DNA of 64,000 nucleotides from Chamaelirium japonicum. Taxonomy: Eukaryota; Streptophyta; Magnoliopsida; Liliales; Melanthiaceae. Both the position numbers and the translations under genes were made by a program. A model generated the notes under the pieces. It was not told the origin of the DNA, ran no database searches, and was given only the letters and a program-made list of their open reading frames with translations. Location of the stretch: positions 51,454,379 through 51,518,378 of the forward strand of contig OX393550.1 of assembly GCA_947650365.1 (NCBI GenBank). Reading direction: 5' to 3'. Of the stretch, positions 43,013 to 53,613 are shown one piece after another. Every line of letters starts with the position of its first letter. Positions within the stretch are counted from its first letter, which is position 1.

Positions 43013-43415
43013 CTTGGGATTATAGAGTGCCGAGGTGTTGGTCGCCTCGGACTTTGTCTTCGAATGCCATGGGCTGGGCCTTGGGCTTGTAGAGTGCCGA
43101 GGCGTTGGTCGCCTCGAGCTTTGTCTTCAAGTGCCAAGGGCTGGGCCTTGGGCTTGTAGAGTGCCGAGGCGTTGGTCGCCTCGGACTTTGTCTTCAAGTG
43201 CCAAGGACTGGGCCTTGGGCTTGTAGAGTGCCGAGGCATTGGTCGCCTCGGACTTTTATCTTCGAGTGCCAAGGGCTAGGCCTTGGGCTTGTAGAGTGCC
43301 GAGGCATTGGTCGCCTCGGACTTTATCTTCGAGTGCCAAGGGCTACGCCTTGGGCTTGTAGAGTGCCGAGGCATTGGTCGCCTCGGACTTTATCTTCGAG
43401 TGCCAAGGACGTCTC
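43013..43415. repeat. Tandem array of a 67-bp unit (about six copies)
   Basis: GAGTGCCGAGGCGTTGGTCG recurs at 43025, 43092, 43159, 43226, 43294 and 43361. Each unit holds the perfect hairpin CCGAGGCG-TTGGT-CGCCTCGG; copies with GCATT in place of GCGTT break one pair. Confidence 0.95.
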
Positions 43416-43501
43416 CTTGAACTTGGTGCATGTCAAAGCGGCGACGTCTTCCTTGGACTTATTCTCATCGCCTCGGATAAGTATAGTTGATAGTTTAGCT
43501 T

Positions 43502-44361
43502 GACCTGGATTGTCAGGAGCATTTTTATCTGACTTTCGCCTTGAAAGGGCGTAGCCGAATTGCCTTCGAGCTTCCGACTTGAATGGGCGGAATCGAAAGT
43601 CTTTGGTTGACCTGGGTTACCAGGAGCCTTTTTATCGGACTTTAGCCTCGAGAGGGCGTAGCCGACTTACCTTCGAGCTTCCAACTTGAATGGGCGGAAT
43701 CGAAGGTTTTTTTTTTGGTTGACTTGGGTTACCAGGAGCCTTTTATCGGACTTTAGCCTCGAGAGGGCGTAGCCGAATTGCCTTCGAGCTTCCGACTTGA
43801 ATGGGCGGAATCGAAGGTCTTTGATTGACCTGGGTTACCAGGAGCCTTTTTATCAGACTTTTGCCTTGAAAGGGCATAGCCGAATTGCCTTCGAGCTTCC
43901 GACTTGAATGGGCGGAATCGAAGGTCTTTGGTTGACCTGGGTTGCCAGGAGCCTTTTTATCGGACTTTAGCCTCGAGAGGGCGTAGCCGAATTGCCTTCG
44001 AGCTTCCGACTTGAATGGGCGGAATCGAAGGTCTTTGGTTGACCTGGGTTGCCAGGGGCCTTTTTATCGGACTTTAGCCTCGAGAGGGCGTAGCCGAATT
44101 GCCTTCGAGCTTCCGACTTGAATGGGCGGAATCGAAGGTCTTTGGTTGACCTGGGTTGCCAGGAGCCTTTTTATCGGACTTTAGCCTCGAGAGGGCGTAG
44201 CCGAATTGCCTTCGAGCTTCCGACTTGAATGGGCGGAATCGAAGGTCTTTGGTTGACCTGGGTTGCCAGGGGCCTTTTTATCGGACTTTAGCCTCGAGAG
44301 GGCGTAGCCGAATTGCCTTCGAGCTTCCGACTTGAATGGGCGGAATCGAAGGTCTTTGGTT
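43502..44361. repeat. Tandem array of a 107-bp unit (eight copies)
   Basis: GACCTGGGTTGCCAGGAGCC recurs at about 43502, 43609, 43717, 43827, 43934, 44041, 44148 and 44255, the last four spaced exactly 107. Each unit has CCTTCGA...TCGAAGG inverted ends around TTCCGACTTGAATGGGCGGA. The four copies nearest the gag-like end are almost identical, the others diverged. Confidence 0.96.
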
Positions 44362-44850
44362 GGTCTTCATCAACAGTTGGAGAGTTGTGGGCCACAACCC
44401 CCGCTCTTTCAACTACCTTCTTTAGGGAATCCCTCTCTTGCTCGAGGGCTGCGTTCCTCTTGAAAAGGTTCAACAGCCGAAAATCAGCAACCGAGATCTC
44501 GTATGTAGCCTGAGGCTTGCTCCCTTGAATAGCGTGTTCTTTGCCAGATTGACGCCTCGGGGATGATGGGTCTCGCCGATCGCTGTGCCCTTCTGGATGG
44601 CTGCCTTGCGGCCCCAGCCGCTCCCAAACATTTCTTCGGCTGGTTGCAACCAAGACTTCTTGTTCTTCTTCGATCAGCATATCGTTTGTTCGTTTAGCAC
44701 CCACCTTTGGTGGGTTGGTGCTGGCCTTCACCATCGAGCGTGTTGATATCGGCGTGATGAAGGCGTTGATGTTGATTTGGATGAGGACTTGTGGCTCGTC
44801 ACCGCAAGTTGAATAGGAGTCGGTAGAGGTGTGGGTAAGACCTCTAACGA
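44362..44850 (-). pseudogene. Gag-like N-terminal fragment of the inner element
   Basis: From the region after the primer-binding site the minus strand reads RRLWDIVRGLTHTST, MVKASTNPPKVGAKRTNDML, TSRRNVWERLGPQGS and LLNLFKRNAALEQERDSLKK, then enters the 107-bp array. RNVxERLG-type sequences occur in the variable N-terminus of plant Gypsy gag proteins. There is no capsid or zinc knuckle, so the frame is a stump, open for about 150 codons. The LERDSLKK part has coiled-coil character. Confidence 0.6.
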
Positions 44851-44873
44851 TATCCCACAGACGGCGCCAAAGA
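44849..44873 (-). other. Primer-binding site of the inner element
   Basis: Minus strand CTTTGGCGCCGTCTGTGGGA, a form widespread in plant Gypsy elements, lies directly inside the 5' LTR. Confidence 0.85.
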
Positions 44874-44874
44874 T

Positions 44875-45489
44875 TATGGGGGGAAATTTCCGAGCCGCCT
44901 TGATCGAGAATCCCGCCCCACAGCCTTGATTGAATGTGGACGATTTGTAGAGTTAGAGAGATGGGAGAATAGATAGAGAGAGTAAGCAATGATGACACAA
45001 GGATTGGTGACGGAGTTCGGCCTTACGACCTACGTCTCCGGGCGAGAGGTGCCACCTGATCTTCACTATAATTCAAGTCAATAAGGGGTGAGCGTTCTCT
45101 TGACAGGCCAAGAGAAGCTTCGTACAGTCGGGTTGCACGGAGCAACTAGAAGAGAATAAGAAGGGAAGAATTGAGCTCTAGCACTTGCTCTAGGATCCTC
45201 CTCCTCTGATTGAATGGCCAACCCCTCTCCTGGATGCCTTGGGGGTTCTTTTATAGCGTAGGCACGTGCCCGATATGGCAGTGATGACATGGCGCTGATG
45301 ATGTGGCACTGGTTCTGGGCCTCTTTGCTGGGCCCTTATTGGGCCGTTGTTCGGGCTCAATAAGGGGTAGGGCTTGATCTGCGAGCCTCGTAGAGTGGGC
45401 CCATGTGAGCCCAGACAGGCTTACCCATTTGGGCCGTTGTGCGGGCCCATGCTGCTCTGATCTGGTCCGGTACAATTTTTGCACCCACA
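44875..45489 (-). repeat. 5' LTR of the inner element
   Basis: It matches 38314-38928 throughout. Its inner terminus is mutated (TATGGGGGG against TGTGGGGGG). Minus-strand TATA box at about 45249-45256. Confidence 0.93.
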
Positions 45490-45494
45490 AGGAT
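45490..45494. repeat. Target-site duplication AGGAT of the inner element (right)
   Basis: Identical to 38309-38313. Confidence 0.95.
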
Positions 45495-47240
45495 GACGGT
45501 GATGCATCTTGTCGGTGGATCGTCGCCTTCTTGGCGCGGGAGTATGCAGGCGGGAGCAAGCCGTCACGACCGAGGATAGTGACAATGGTGCGGCTAGCAC
45601 AGCGGAAGGAGCCGAGAATGGTGATGATCGCTTGGCGTGAGGACGAGGCGGAGACGTCGAAGGCCTGATAGGGAGACTCCTTTGTCTTCTTCTTTCTTTT
45701 CTTTTTTTCTTCTTCTTCTTCTTTTTTTTCCTTCCCTTTCTCTGTTTTTCTTCTTCTTCTTTTTTTATTTTTTTTCTTCCTTCCTTTCCTTCTTTCTTCC
45801 TCCTCTAGTTTACGGAGGCAGTGGCAGCGGTGGCTGGTGCTGCGGCACGTGCGTGGGGCGCAGCGGCGTGCGGCGCAATGCGTGTGGCTCGGCGGCCGGG
45901 CGCGGGCTGCGGCGCGGGGTGCAGTGGCGCGGCACGGGGCATGTGGCTCGGCAGCCGGGAGCGGGCCAGTGGCTGAGCACGGGCGCAGCAGCGGCGGTGG
46001 CGGCCTACGGCGCTGACGCAGGACGTGGAGGCCGGGCGGTGGATGCGGGCCGAGGTACGGGAGGCGATCGGGCAGGGCGCGAGACAGGCCGCGGTGTCGG
46101 GCCGTGGGATCCGGCCGGATGGTGTGGGTGGCGCAGCAATGGCGAGCAACGGCTACAGCACAAGAGGCCGGCGGGTGTGGGCTCATCGGCTGGTGCCAGC
46201 GGTGGACGCGGGCCGGGCGCGAGTCACAGAGGCTGGGGCGCAAGCTCAGCACATGGAGGCCGGGCTCGGGTGCGGGGCATGGACGCGGGCCGGGCGCAGG
46301 CGCGGCGCGCGGAGGTCGAGCTCGGGCGCAGCGGCGTCAGCGGCCAGGGCTGGCGGCGTGCGGGGCAGAGTCGGGCTAGCCCCGGTTGGGCGTGGGCATC
46401 GCGGGCGCGGGCGGCGATGACCGGGGAGCTCGAGGCCAACCCCTTTATTGAGGGCTGGAGTGTTTTTGAGGGAAAGGGGGCTGCCTTTTTTGCTTCATCA
46501 CCCTTTTCTCAGACTTATTTTGTATTATGGACTGTGGCCCTCTTTTCTTTTGGCTACGGCTTTTTTTTTTTCGAGCCAATAGCAGCAGCAGCAAGCAGTG
46601 GCATCGGTTGTGGGCAAAGGCTTGGAGTGTGGCACAGCAGCGGCGCACATGAGGGGTCTGGCTGGGCTGGAGGTTGGCGACGAGACGACAGGCGGTGGTC
46701 TGGCACAGGAGTTGCACGGGTGCGGTTGCGGTGGCTGGCTCAGGATGCGGCTCCAGCATGCAGGCAGCTCGAGGCCGGATGATGCAGCAGCGGCGTGCGG
46801 CACTGGTGCGGACTGCTGGAGTGGCACCGGCGGCGGTCGGAGCGGCTGCGGGCGCTGGTGAGGTCTGAGGCGGGCTCGGCTGCAGGGTCGGGCTCCATCC
46901 CCCCCTTCATGGGGGGTTGCGAGCTTTTTAAAGGAAAGAGGGGGGGCTGTGTTTCTTTTTGGGGCTGTGGTCCCTCCCCTCTTTCGTCTCGAGTTTGGCC
47001 CTAAGGGACTGTGGCCCCCCCTTTCGGGGTTGCAGCATCAATCTCTTCCCTCTTCTTTTTTTTTTTTTTTTTTTGAACTTCGAGCTTCACATTCAGAGGT
47101 TTCTTGCCTGGTGACGGAACCAAAAGGTCGGCGGGGCCTGTTTTCCACAGAAAACTCCTTGCAACGAGAGCAACATAGGGATAAGTGACCCCTGAGACTT
47201 TTTTTTTTTTTTTGCACTTCATTTTTCGTCTTCTAAACTT
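45495..47240. other. Very GC-rich low-complexity part of the outer element
   Basis: GCGGC/GGCGCGGGC words dominate, with pyrimidine runs at 45680-45805 and poly-T at 46560 and 47045-47075. Two similar blocks (about 46440-46600 and 46885-47070) share CCTTTATTGAGGG/CCCTTCATGGGGG and TGTGGCCC.CTTTC. Long open frames exist on both strands, but they follow from the base composition; none resembles a known protein. Confidence 0.6.
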
Positions 47241-48360
47241 GTTTCGCCCTTTTCTTCTGGAACTGACTTATATCTTCCATCTTTTTGCAACGTCCTTCCA
47301 AGCGCCTTCCGAAGACCGATGAGATCGTTGAGGAGGTTCATCACGGGAGCAGATGTCTTCACCTCCATCTTATTTGCATCTTACGACTAGCGAGGTTGTA
47401 CTCGGGCACGCTGAACGAGGCGGGCTGGATATTCCTCTAGACGACCACGGGTTATTGGAAGCCTATGGAGAGAACTTTCCTGGTGGCGATGCCGGCTCGA
47501 AGAACATCAAGGTGGACGGTCTTGGTGACAGCTCCAACGGTCCTTTTGGCTTCGTGGAGGTCGTGAAGGATGCGGTTGGCGTTGATACATTCGCCATTTT
47601 TCGGGATGCTGCTTTTGGCTGCAGTGGCGGTTTCCATCCTTCAGGTGGGCCCGAGCTTTTGCATGAGCCCGACGGATTTCAATGCAATGACTCTTTTTTT
47701 GCGGAGCATATGCGCACCTTCTTTGGAGAGTGGCAAGCTTCATTGCTTGCGGCAGTCTTCGCTGGAGGAGGATGCTTCCTTGGGTTTAGTCGCGCATTGC
47801 TTCAGAAGCTGGAAAAAGCCCGAGCAATGAGAAGACTTCTGGAGCAGAGCTCACAAAGTAGCAGGAGGAGCTGACGAAGTGCTGGGGGCTGATGGAGCGA
47901 TCTAGAAGGCTTCCGGAGTGAACCTTGTGAAGCAGCGTGCATAGCTGGCGACGCGTCGGAAGTTGACGACTTCTCTACCCCTAGAGTTGCAGCACGTGTA
48001 AGCTACGGGAGGCGAGCAGCTTTGGCGCCTCAAGGACTTCGATTTTCTTGTCATCTTTTAGTTTGCTGACTGGACTTGTGGATCGACACTCGTTCTTCTC
48101 TAGGCTGGCCTTCTTGGACGACGTTGGTGTGTTTCTTTTTATATGGAATGAACCTTTATAGGTTGCCTACGTACCCTACTGAGAGGGATCAAGTCGCACG
48201 TAGTTCGTTTATTCCCTTTTTTTTTTTTGGCAAGGGGGATAACCTTGCGCTAGGCAAAGTACCTTTTGAAAGACTACCGTTGGTAGGCAAAGTCACCGCT
48301 GGTTCACAGTTGTCGCCCACCTTCTTTGCTTTAATGTAGTTAGAAGTGAAGATCTTCTTG
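47241..48360 (-). other. Outer element internal region, unassigned
   Basis: Minus strand 47637-47452 (ATAAKSSIPKNGECINANRI) and the frames around it are open but not recognised. Position suggests former pol sequence. Confidence 0.4.
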
Positions 48361-49925
48361 ATTGGAGTTTTGATGGTTGCTGGAGTTTAACTGGAATCGA
48401 TACCTCGGTGATTTGGAAGGATTTGTTCACCACTTTTGAAGAGGCGAGCTTGAGTCTTTGTCAGGCGATGTAGTATTGCAGCTGAGGGTAGTGAACCCAT
48501 ATGCACCGTGCTTTTTTTGTCGCGGCTGGATTTGAACATCAATTCGATGGAGTTTTGCCCCCGAGTGTTTTGTGGCTTGATTGGGAGTTGCTCAGAGCTG
48601 GTGTACTCGGAAGACTCGGTTGAGCTCGAGACGTGCAACAGACCATGTAACGGTAGTGTCGTCTCTTGCAAAGTAATAAAGTTGTCCTCGGAGAATAATG
48701 ACATTGGTTCCTTTGCTGGAATGGAAGGCGATCGTCCTGGCTTGCGAAGTCACTAAGGTGCGAGCCGCGAGACTGAAGCAGCTTGAGCCGGCAACGGAAC
48801 GCATCGCATTGAGCTTGATTTGAAGTTGATGTGAATTTTTAGTCTGGATGCTGGCGCTCCTTTGACTTCGTGCGCCGTCTGGCTGGAGGATGTTACTAGT
48901 TTTGCAAATGGAGAGGTTTTGTCCCTCGCAACTGCTTTGACTTCTTAGGCTCGTAGAGCCTTTGCGGGAGGAGCTTTTGCAATGGGGTCTTTGGCCTGGT
49001 GGACCTTGACGTCAGCAAGGGGTGCTTCAGCCTTGTTGAATAGCTTGTCGTTGGTGGTGATGCTTCACCCCATGCTTTCGATATTAGTGCTGCTTTCTTC
49101 ATCGTCTTTCCGGAGCACTTAGTGGACTCCCAACATGTAGCAGGAGACCTTGAAGTCTTGATCAGCTTCAAGGAAGCAATTGAAAAAGAATTCCTGGAGT
49201 GTCGCCGGCTCTAGGCATGTTTGATGGAGAAGATTTTTCGGACATGCCGGAGGTACTTTGGATGCCTTTCTTTTTGGAGCTGCATTCTTTTCCTTGAAGG
49301 TCTTTCTTTTAGGGAGTTTTCTTATCGCCCGATCTTTCTCGTGGTTAGCCAGACGTGCTATCATGTAGCTTGATCATCGTGGCCTTTTCCTTCGAGGTGC
49401 TATAGCCCATGTGTTTTCATCAGTAAGATCTTCCTCGCCAAGGTGAAGAATTAGTGCTGCGACTGAAGGCACTTCTTTGATCGGAAGGACTTGCTCTTCA
49501 GGAAATCGTACCAATTCACCTTCTAATCCCTAGCCGGTTGGCTTGACTTCTTCGTTTGAAAGAGAGAGTGTTTGCATGAGAGGCTATTGCCCCCAAGACA
49601 GTGAGGATTTGGTCCTAGGCACTGAAGGAGCATGCCGTTGTTGTCTTCTTGGAGCTGGTTTCACCATTGATCTTCAACAGACGATGCGCAGCCTAGCTGA
49701 AGTGTGTTGTGGAGCAATCAACGCTAGTGAGAAGGAGTCAAAGGTGATTGACATTATGTTTATCTCGACAACATCACCAGAGTCGATCTCGATCATCCCT
49801 TGCTTGGCGAGTGCCATGATCTTATCTTTGAAGACAAAGCACTTCTCGATGGGATGGCTGACCATCCAGTGGTACTTGCAGAAGAGCGGATCATTGACTC
49901 GATGTGCTTGTTTCGGTCGGTAACG
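48361..49925 (-). repeat. Second, protease-less copy of the gag-pol spacer in the outer element
   Basis: Minus-strand peptides HPIEKCFVFKDKIMALAKQG, then ACPKNLLHQTCLEPATLQEF, then NDKLFNKAEAPLADVKVHQA, then LTKTQARLFKSGEQILPNHR follow the same order as the copy at 53530-50550. There the counterparts are PTDPDDRLQQSLPEPATLQE, DDKLFNEAEAYLAEAKFYQV and MTRTQVRLFQSGEQILPNRR. The protease stretch between the second and third peptides is missing here. Confidence 0.8.
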
Positions 49926-49928
49926 TCT

Positions 49929-50267
49929 TTATCCTTGCTTGATGGCGCTGGCTCCATGTTTGACGCTGAGCTGATGCACTACGATTTTAGGATCGAGACC
50001 CGGTATCTCCTTGTAGGACCATGCAAAGACATCTCTATATTCTTGGAGCAGTTTGATGTATGCAGCTTCTTCTTCAGGAGTCAAGAGTGTGCTGACGAAT
50101 GTAGACCGAGGCTCTATTTCTGTGCTCAAGTTGATTTCTTTCAAGTCATCAACGGTGGACTGTCCCCCTTCTTCGAGGACCGATGGGGCATCTTGTAACT
50201 CGTCGTCCGAAGTAGAAGTATCACCGTTGTTAGTTTCAATAACGGAGATATGATTGACAGTCACCAT
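49929..50267 (-). pseudogene. Gypsy reverse transcriptase N-terminal region (truncated)
   Basis: The minus strand encodes FVSTLLTPEEEAAYIKLLQE, YRDVFAWSYKEIPGLDPKI and VHQLSVKHGASAIKQG. This is the well-known lead-in to Gypsy RT (EYKDVFAWSY.EMPGLDP...H.L.....PVKQ). It stops where the palm region should begin and runs into the duplicated spacer at 49925, so no catalytic motif remains. Confidence 0.88.
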
Positions 50268-50913
50268 GGGTGGGTGTTGAAACGACGTCCTCGACTGGCA
50301 TTCCTAAACGATCGAACACCGACTTCTTCTTTGATTGCTTGACTAGCCCGAGCCTTTCGAACACGAATGTATGCTTTAGATTCGGCCTTCTTTGATTGCT
50401 TTTGTTTTGCTTCTGGAGTATGGCCTAGCATCGAGCTCGTCGCCGTCTTCTTTTGCTATCGAGACGACCGGTGTAGGTGGAGCGTGCATCGGAGATTATC
50501 GATCCCTCAGCAGCTTCGTCTATTATCTTCACCTCAATGTAGTTGGAGGTGAGGTCTTCTTCGTTGCAATCTTGATGACCATCGGGGTTTGATAGGAGCC
50601 GATGCCTCGGCGGTTCGGGAGAATTTGTTCGCCGCTTTGAAACAGACGAACTTGAGTCCTGGTCATCCTATGTGGCGTTGCCGCTGGGGGAAGTGTTCCC
50701 ATTTGCATAGCGCTTTCTTCGTTGTAGCTGACTTTGAACAGCAACTTGGCGGCGTTTTGCCCCCAACTCCCTTTTGGCTTGAATTCGAGTCGATTGATGT
50801 CGGTAGATCCGCCAGGTCCGATCGTGTTCGAAGCTTGCGTCAGACTAGGTAACGACAATGTCATTTCTTATAGAGTGATGACATTGGCCTCCGATAATGG
50901 CGGGACCGGCTCT

Positions 50914-51606
50914 TAGGGGTGTTCATCGGTTCGGGTTGACCCGCCAAACCGAATCGAACCGGTCTATTTGGTTCGGTTTGGATCGGGTATTTTTGACCGT
51001 TCCGTTTGGTTCGGTTCCAAAAAAAAAAAACCCTCTATGGTCGGTTCGGTTCTGGGTTGTGAGTTTTTTAACCCGAACCAACCCAACCCGAACCATTGGT
51101 ACTATAACTAGCTCACTAGTTACTACTATACAGTGTACAGTCTCACTAATATTATACATTACATGGTGGTGACCTCAATTATCACCATTCGATGTATTCA
51201 AAACTTTCAAGTGTTCAACGGTGTGATGAAACTGAAAAGTGAAGGGTGTTCCTACATAATTACTAATACCCCCAAATCCCAACTTATGAAATATCTCAAA
51301 GTGAAAAATTAAGGGTGTTACTAGTAATTCTATAGGAGCAAATAGCAGCACCCAAAGGTAAAGGCTTAAAAATGAAATCTAAACCAACTCAGCGGCTTAA
51401 CCATTCACGCCTCACAGTATGATGACGATTGATTTGAAAGACCCGCAGAACCGAACCGAACCAAACCGAATTTTTTCGATTTGGTTTGGTTCGGTTTTTA
51501 CCAAGGAATGGTTTGGTTCGGTTCCATTTTCTAGAGAACCGATCAACTTCGGTTCGGTTCCAAATTTATCAAAAAACCGAACCAACCCGAACCATGAACA
51601 CCCCTA
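50914..51606. mobile_element. hAT-like non-autonomous element in the outer Gypsy pol region
   Basis: Ends TAGGGGTGTTCATCGGTTCG and (inverted) TAGGGGTGTTCATGGTTCGG match. Flanking 8-mers CCGGCTCT at 50906-50913 and 51607-51614 are identical. The interior carries many CCGAACC/GGTTCGG words, so the arms can pair extensively. An 8-bp duplication with TAGGG ends indicates hAT. No transposase is present. Confidence 0.93.
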
Positions 51607-51685
51607 CCGGCTCTCTTGTCGAAGTAGAAGGCGGTCGCTCGGGTTTGCGAAGCCATTGAGGTGCGAGGCGCAGGACTGGCGTCGT

Positions 51686-52615
51686 TTATGGAGTATGTTG
51701 CATGGATCTCGGCTTGGAGCTGATGCGCATCCTTTGTCTTGATTTTGACGCTTCCTTGACTCCGAGTATCGCCTTGTCGGAAGGTTGCATCGGATTTGCA
51801 AGTAAAGGAGCCTTGTCCTGCTTCACTTCTTCAGCCTTTTGGATTCGGGGGGCTTTAGCTGGAAGAACTTCTGCTATAAAGTCTTTCACCTGGTAGAACT
51901 TGGCTTCAGCAAGGTATGCTTCGGCTTCATTGAATAGCTTATCATCAGCGACAATGCACTTCTCTATGCCTTCTTCGTAGTACTTGAGGCACTGGTGCCA
52001 GGTGGACACTACAACGTCATTCTCATATAGCCAGGGTCTTTCCAACATGAGGCGATACGATGTCTAGCAATCAATGACATGGAAGATGACCGTTGTGTTA
52101 AGCGGGCCTACCAAAAGCTTCAAATATATAATTCCGATGGTGGACTGCCCGCCCGGGTTGAATCCTTGAATGACCAGCTGGCTGTGCGAGAGCTGGTCAG
52201 CGATGATACCGAGCTGCCTCATTGTTTGGATGGGCATGATGTTGACGGCGGAGCCACAGTCCAGCAGAATTCAGTTTATCGGCTTCTCCTTGATGTATCC
52301 CGAGACATAGACAGGCCGGTTCTGCAATCGTGTTTTGAGTTGCAAGTCTTCGTCTGAGAAGATTATCGTCGCGTCGCACAAGGCCGCAGTCTTGCCCTTC
52401 TCGCCGTCCTTCCTCTTCTTCTTGTAGCTGTCTGGGTCTGCCAAAGCTGCAGCCATTGCTAGGCGAGCTTTCTTCGGAAGGTGCAAAGCTTCAATGAGCG
52501 GTAAGTGCAAGATTGCCTCATCGTGAGAGGCATTGCCCTTTTTGTCGGAGTCGTCTTTCTCGTAGGTGGAGTCGCCTTCTTCAGAATTCTTTATTTTGCC
52601 TTTTCCTTCCGACAT
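51686..52615 (-). pseudogene. Gypsy protease region
   Basis: The minus strand reads ATIIFSDEDLQLKTRLQNRP, VYVSGYIKEKPIN, then LLDCGSAVNIMPIQTMRQLG (about 52267-52205), LMLERPWLYENDVVVSTWHQ and CLKYYEEGIEKCIVADDKLF. This is the aspartic protease of plant Gypsy elements. The active-site triplet is Asp-Cys-Gly rather than the common Asp-Ser/Thr-Gly. Stops and frame changes (for example at 52271 and 52048) break the chain. Confidence 0.85.
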
Positions 52616-53299
52616 TTTATGAACTTAGACCATACAACAAGAGACCCTGATGCGCTGATCGGCTGGGAGGAAGTGATCAGGGAAAAATTCTTGCAACGTT
52701 GCTGGTTCCGGAAGGCTTTGCTGGAGGCGATCATCTGGATCTGTTGGCGGCACTTTGAATGCCTTTCTTCCTAGAGCCTTGTTTTTCTTCTTGTAGGTTC
52801 TTCGTTCAGGAAGTCTCCTCATCACCCGGTCTTACTTATGTTGCTTTGCTTGCCGTGGCCTTCGTCTCTGAGGTAGCATGACCCATGCCTCTTCATCGGT
52901 GGATTCTCCCCTGCTTAGGTGATGGTCTGGAGCAGCAGTCACGGGTTCCTTATTGGTCGGAGAAGCTTATCCTTCCAGAGTCTCTACTGGCTCGTCTTCC
53001 GATCCCCAAACGGTGGGCTTGATTTTTTTGATCGAAACGGATGGAGGCTTTGAGTAGAGGACGTAATAGTCAAACTTCCCCGAAGACTAGCCCAGCAGAC
53101 CGACTTCTAGATCTCCTTGCTCATACCTCTGTCGGAGAGTACGTTGAGATGTGGCTTTGTCTGGGGGAGGTGCTGATGTGAGCGATGGCAGTCCCGGAGC
53201 AATGGCATTTCCTCCTCAGCGAGCGCAGTGGCATGTTGTCATTGCTTCGAGCCCTTTAGTTGGGAAGCTGACTTCGCGGTTGGCCTTTGACATTGACAC

Positions 53300-53600
53300 G
53301 CAATTTGGGCGTTCCTTGTCATACAGCAACGAGTACCGACGGGAAAGAATCGAAGGTGATGGATGTCATGTTCGCTGTAGCGACCTCCCCGGAGTCAATC
53401 TCTATCTTTTCTTGCTTTGCAAGCGCCATGATTCTTTATTTGAAGATGAAACCCTTCTCGATGGGATGACTAACCACTCAGTGGTATTTGCAGAAGAGAG
53501 GGTCGTCGACGCGATGCATTTGCTCGGGTCTCTTTGAAGGAGGAAGCTCGATCATCTTCTCTTGTAGTAATTGGTCGAACATGGCGGAGACTTCCGAGTC
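53300..53600 (-). pseudogene. Gypsy gag-protease spacer
   Basis: The region pairs with the duplicated copy at 49925-49674, where HPIEKCFVFKDKIMALAKQG is still readable. Here the frame is broken. Confidence 0.6.
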
Positions 53601-53613
53601 CGGAAAGGGGTAC

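Larger units (their letters stand above)
38314..45489 (-). mobile_element. Inner Gypsy-type non-autonomous retrotransposon with satellite-like arrays and a FAR1-type gene fragment
   Basis: Two 615-base LTRs (38314-38928 and 44875-45489) differ at about six or seven positions by eye. The AGGAT duplication is perfect. On the minus strand a primer-binding-site-like TTTGGCGCCGTCTGTGGGA lies just inside the 5' LTR (44849-44873), and a polypurine stretch GGGAGGGGGTAAC lies before the 3' LTR. Between them only a short gag-like N-terminus is coding-like. The rest comprises arrays of 107, 67, about 119 and about 20-130 bases and a GC-rich FAR1-type fragment. It must depend on a partner's proteins. It is one of the youngest insertions in the window. 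Confidence 0.92.

Noticed and set aside
41250-44361. CRISPR-like look of regularly spaced repeats
   Set aside because: Spacers are repeats themselves, not unique; the arrays lie in a plant retrotransposon with LTRs and no cas genes.
45637-46782. 381-codon open frame (plus strand), Gly/Arg-rich
   Set aside because: Very GC-rich low-complexity sequence with open frames on both strands; no domain, and it begins within a pyrimidine run.
47353-47874. 173-codon plus-strand open frame
   Set aside because: Antisense to the outer element; no recognisable domain.
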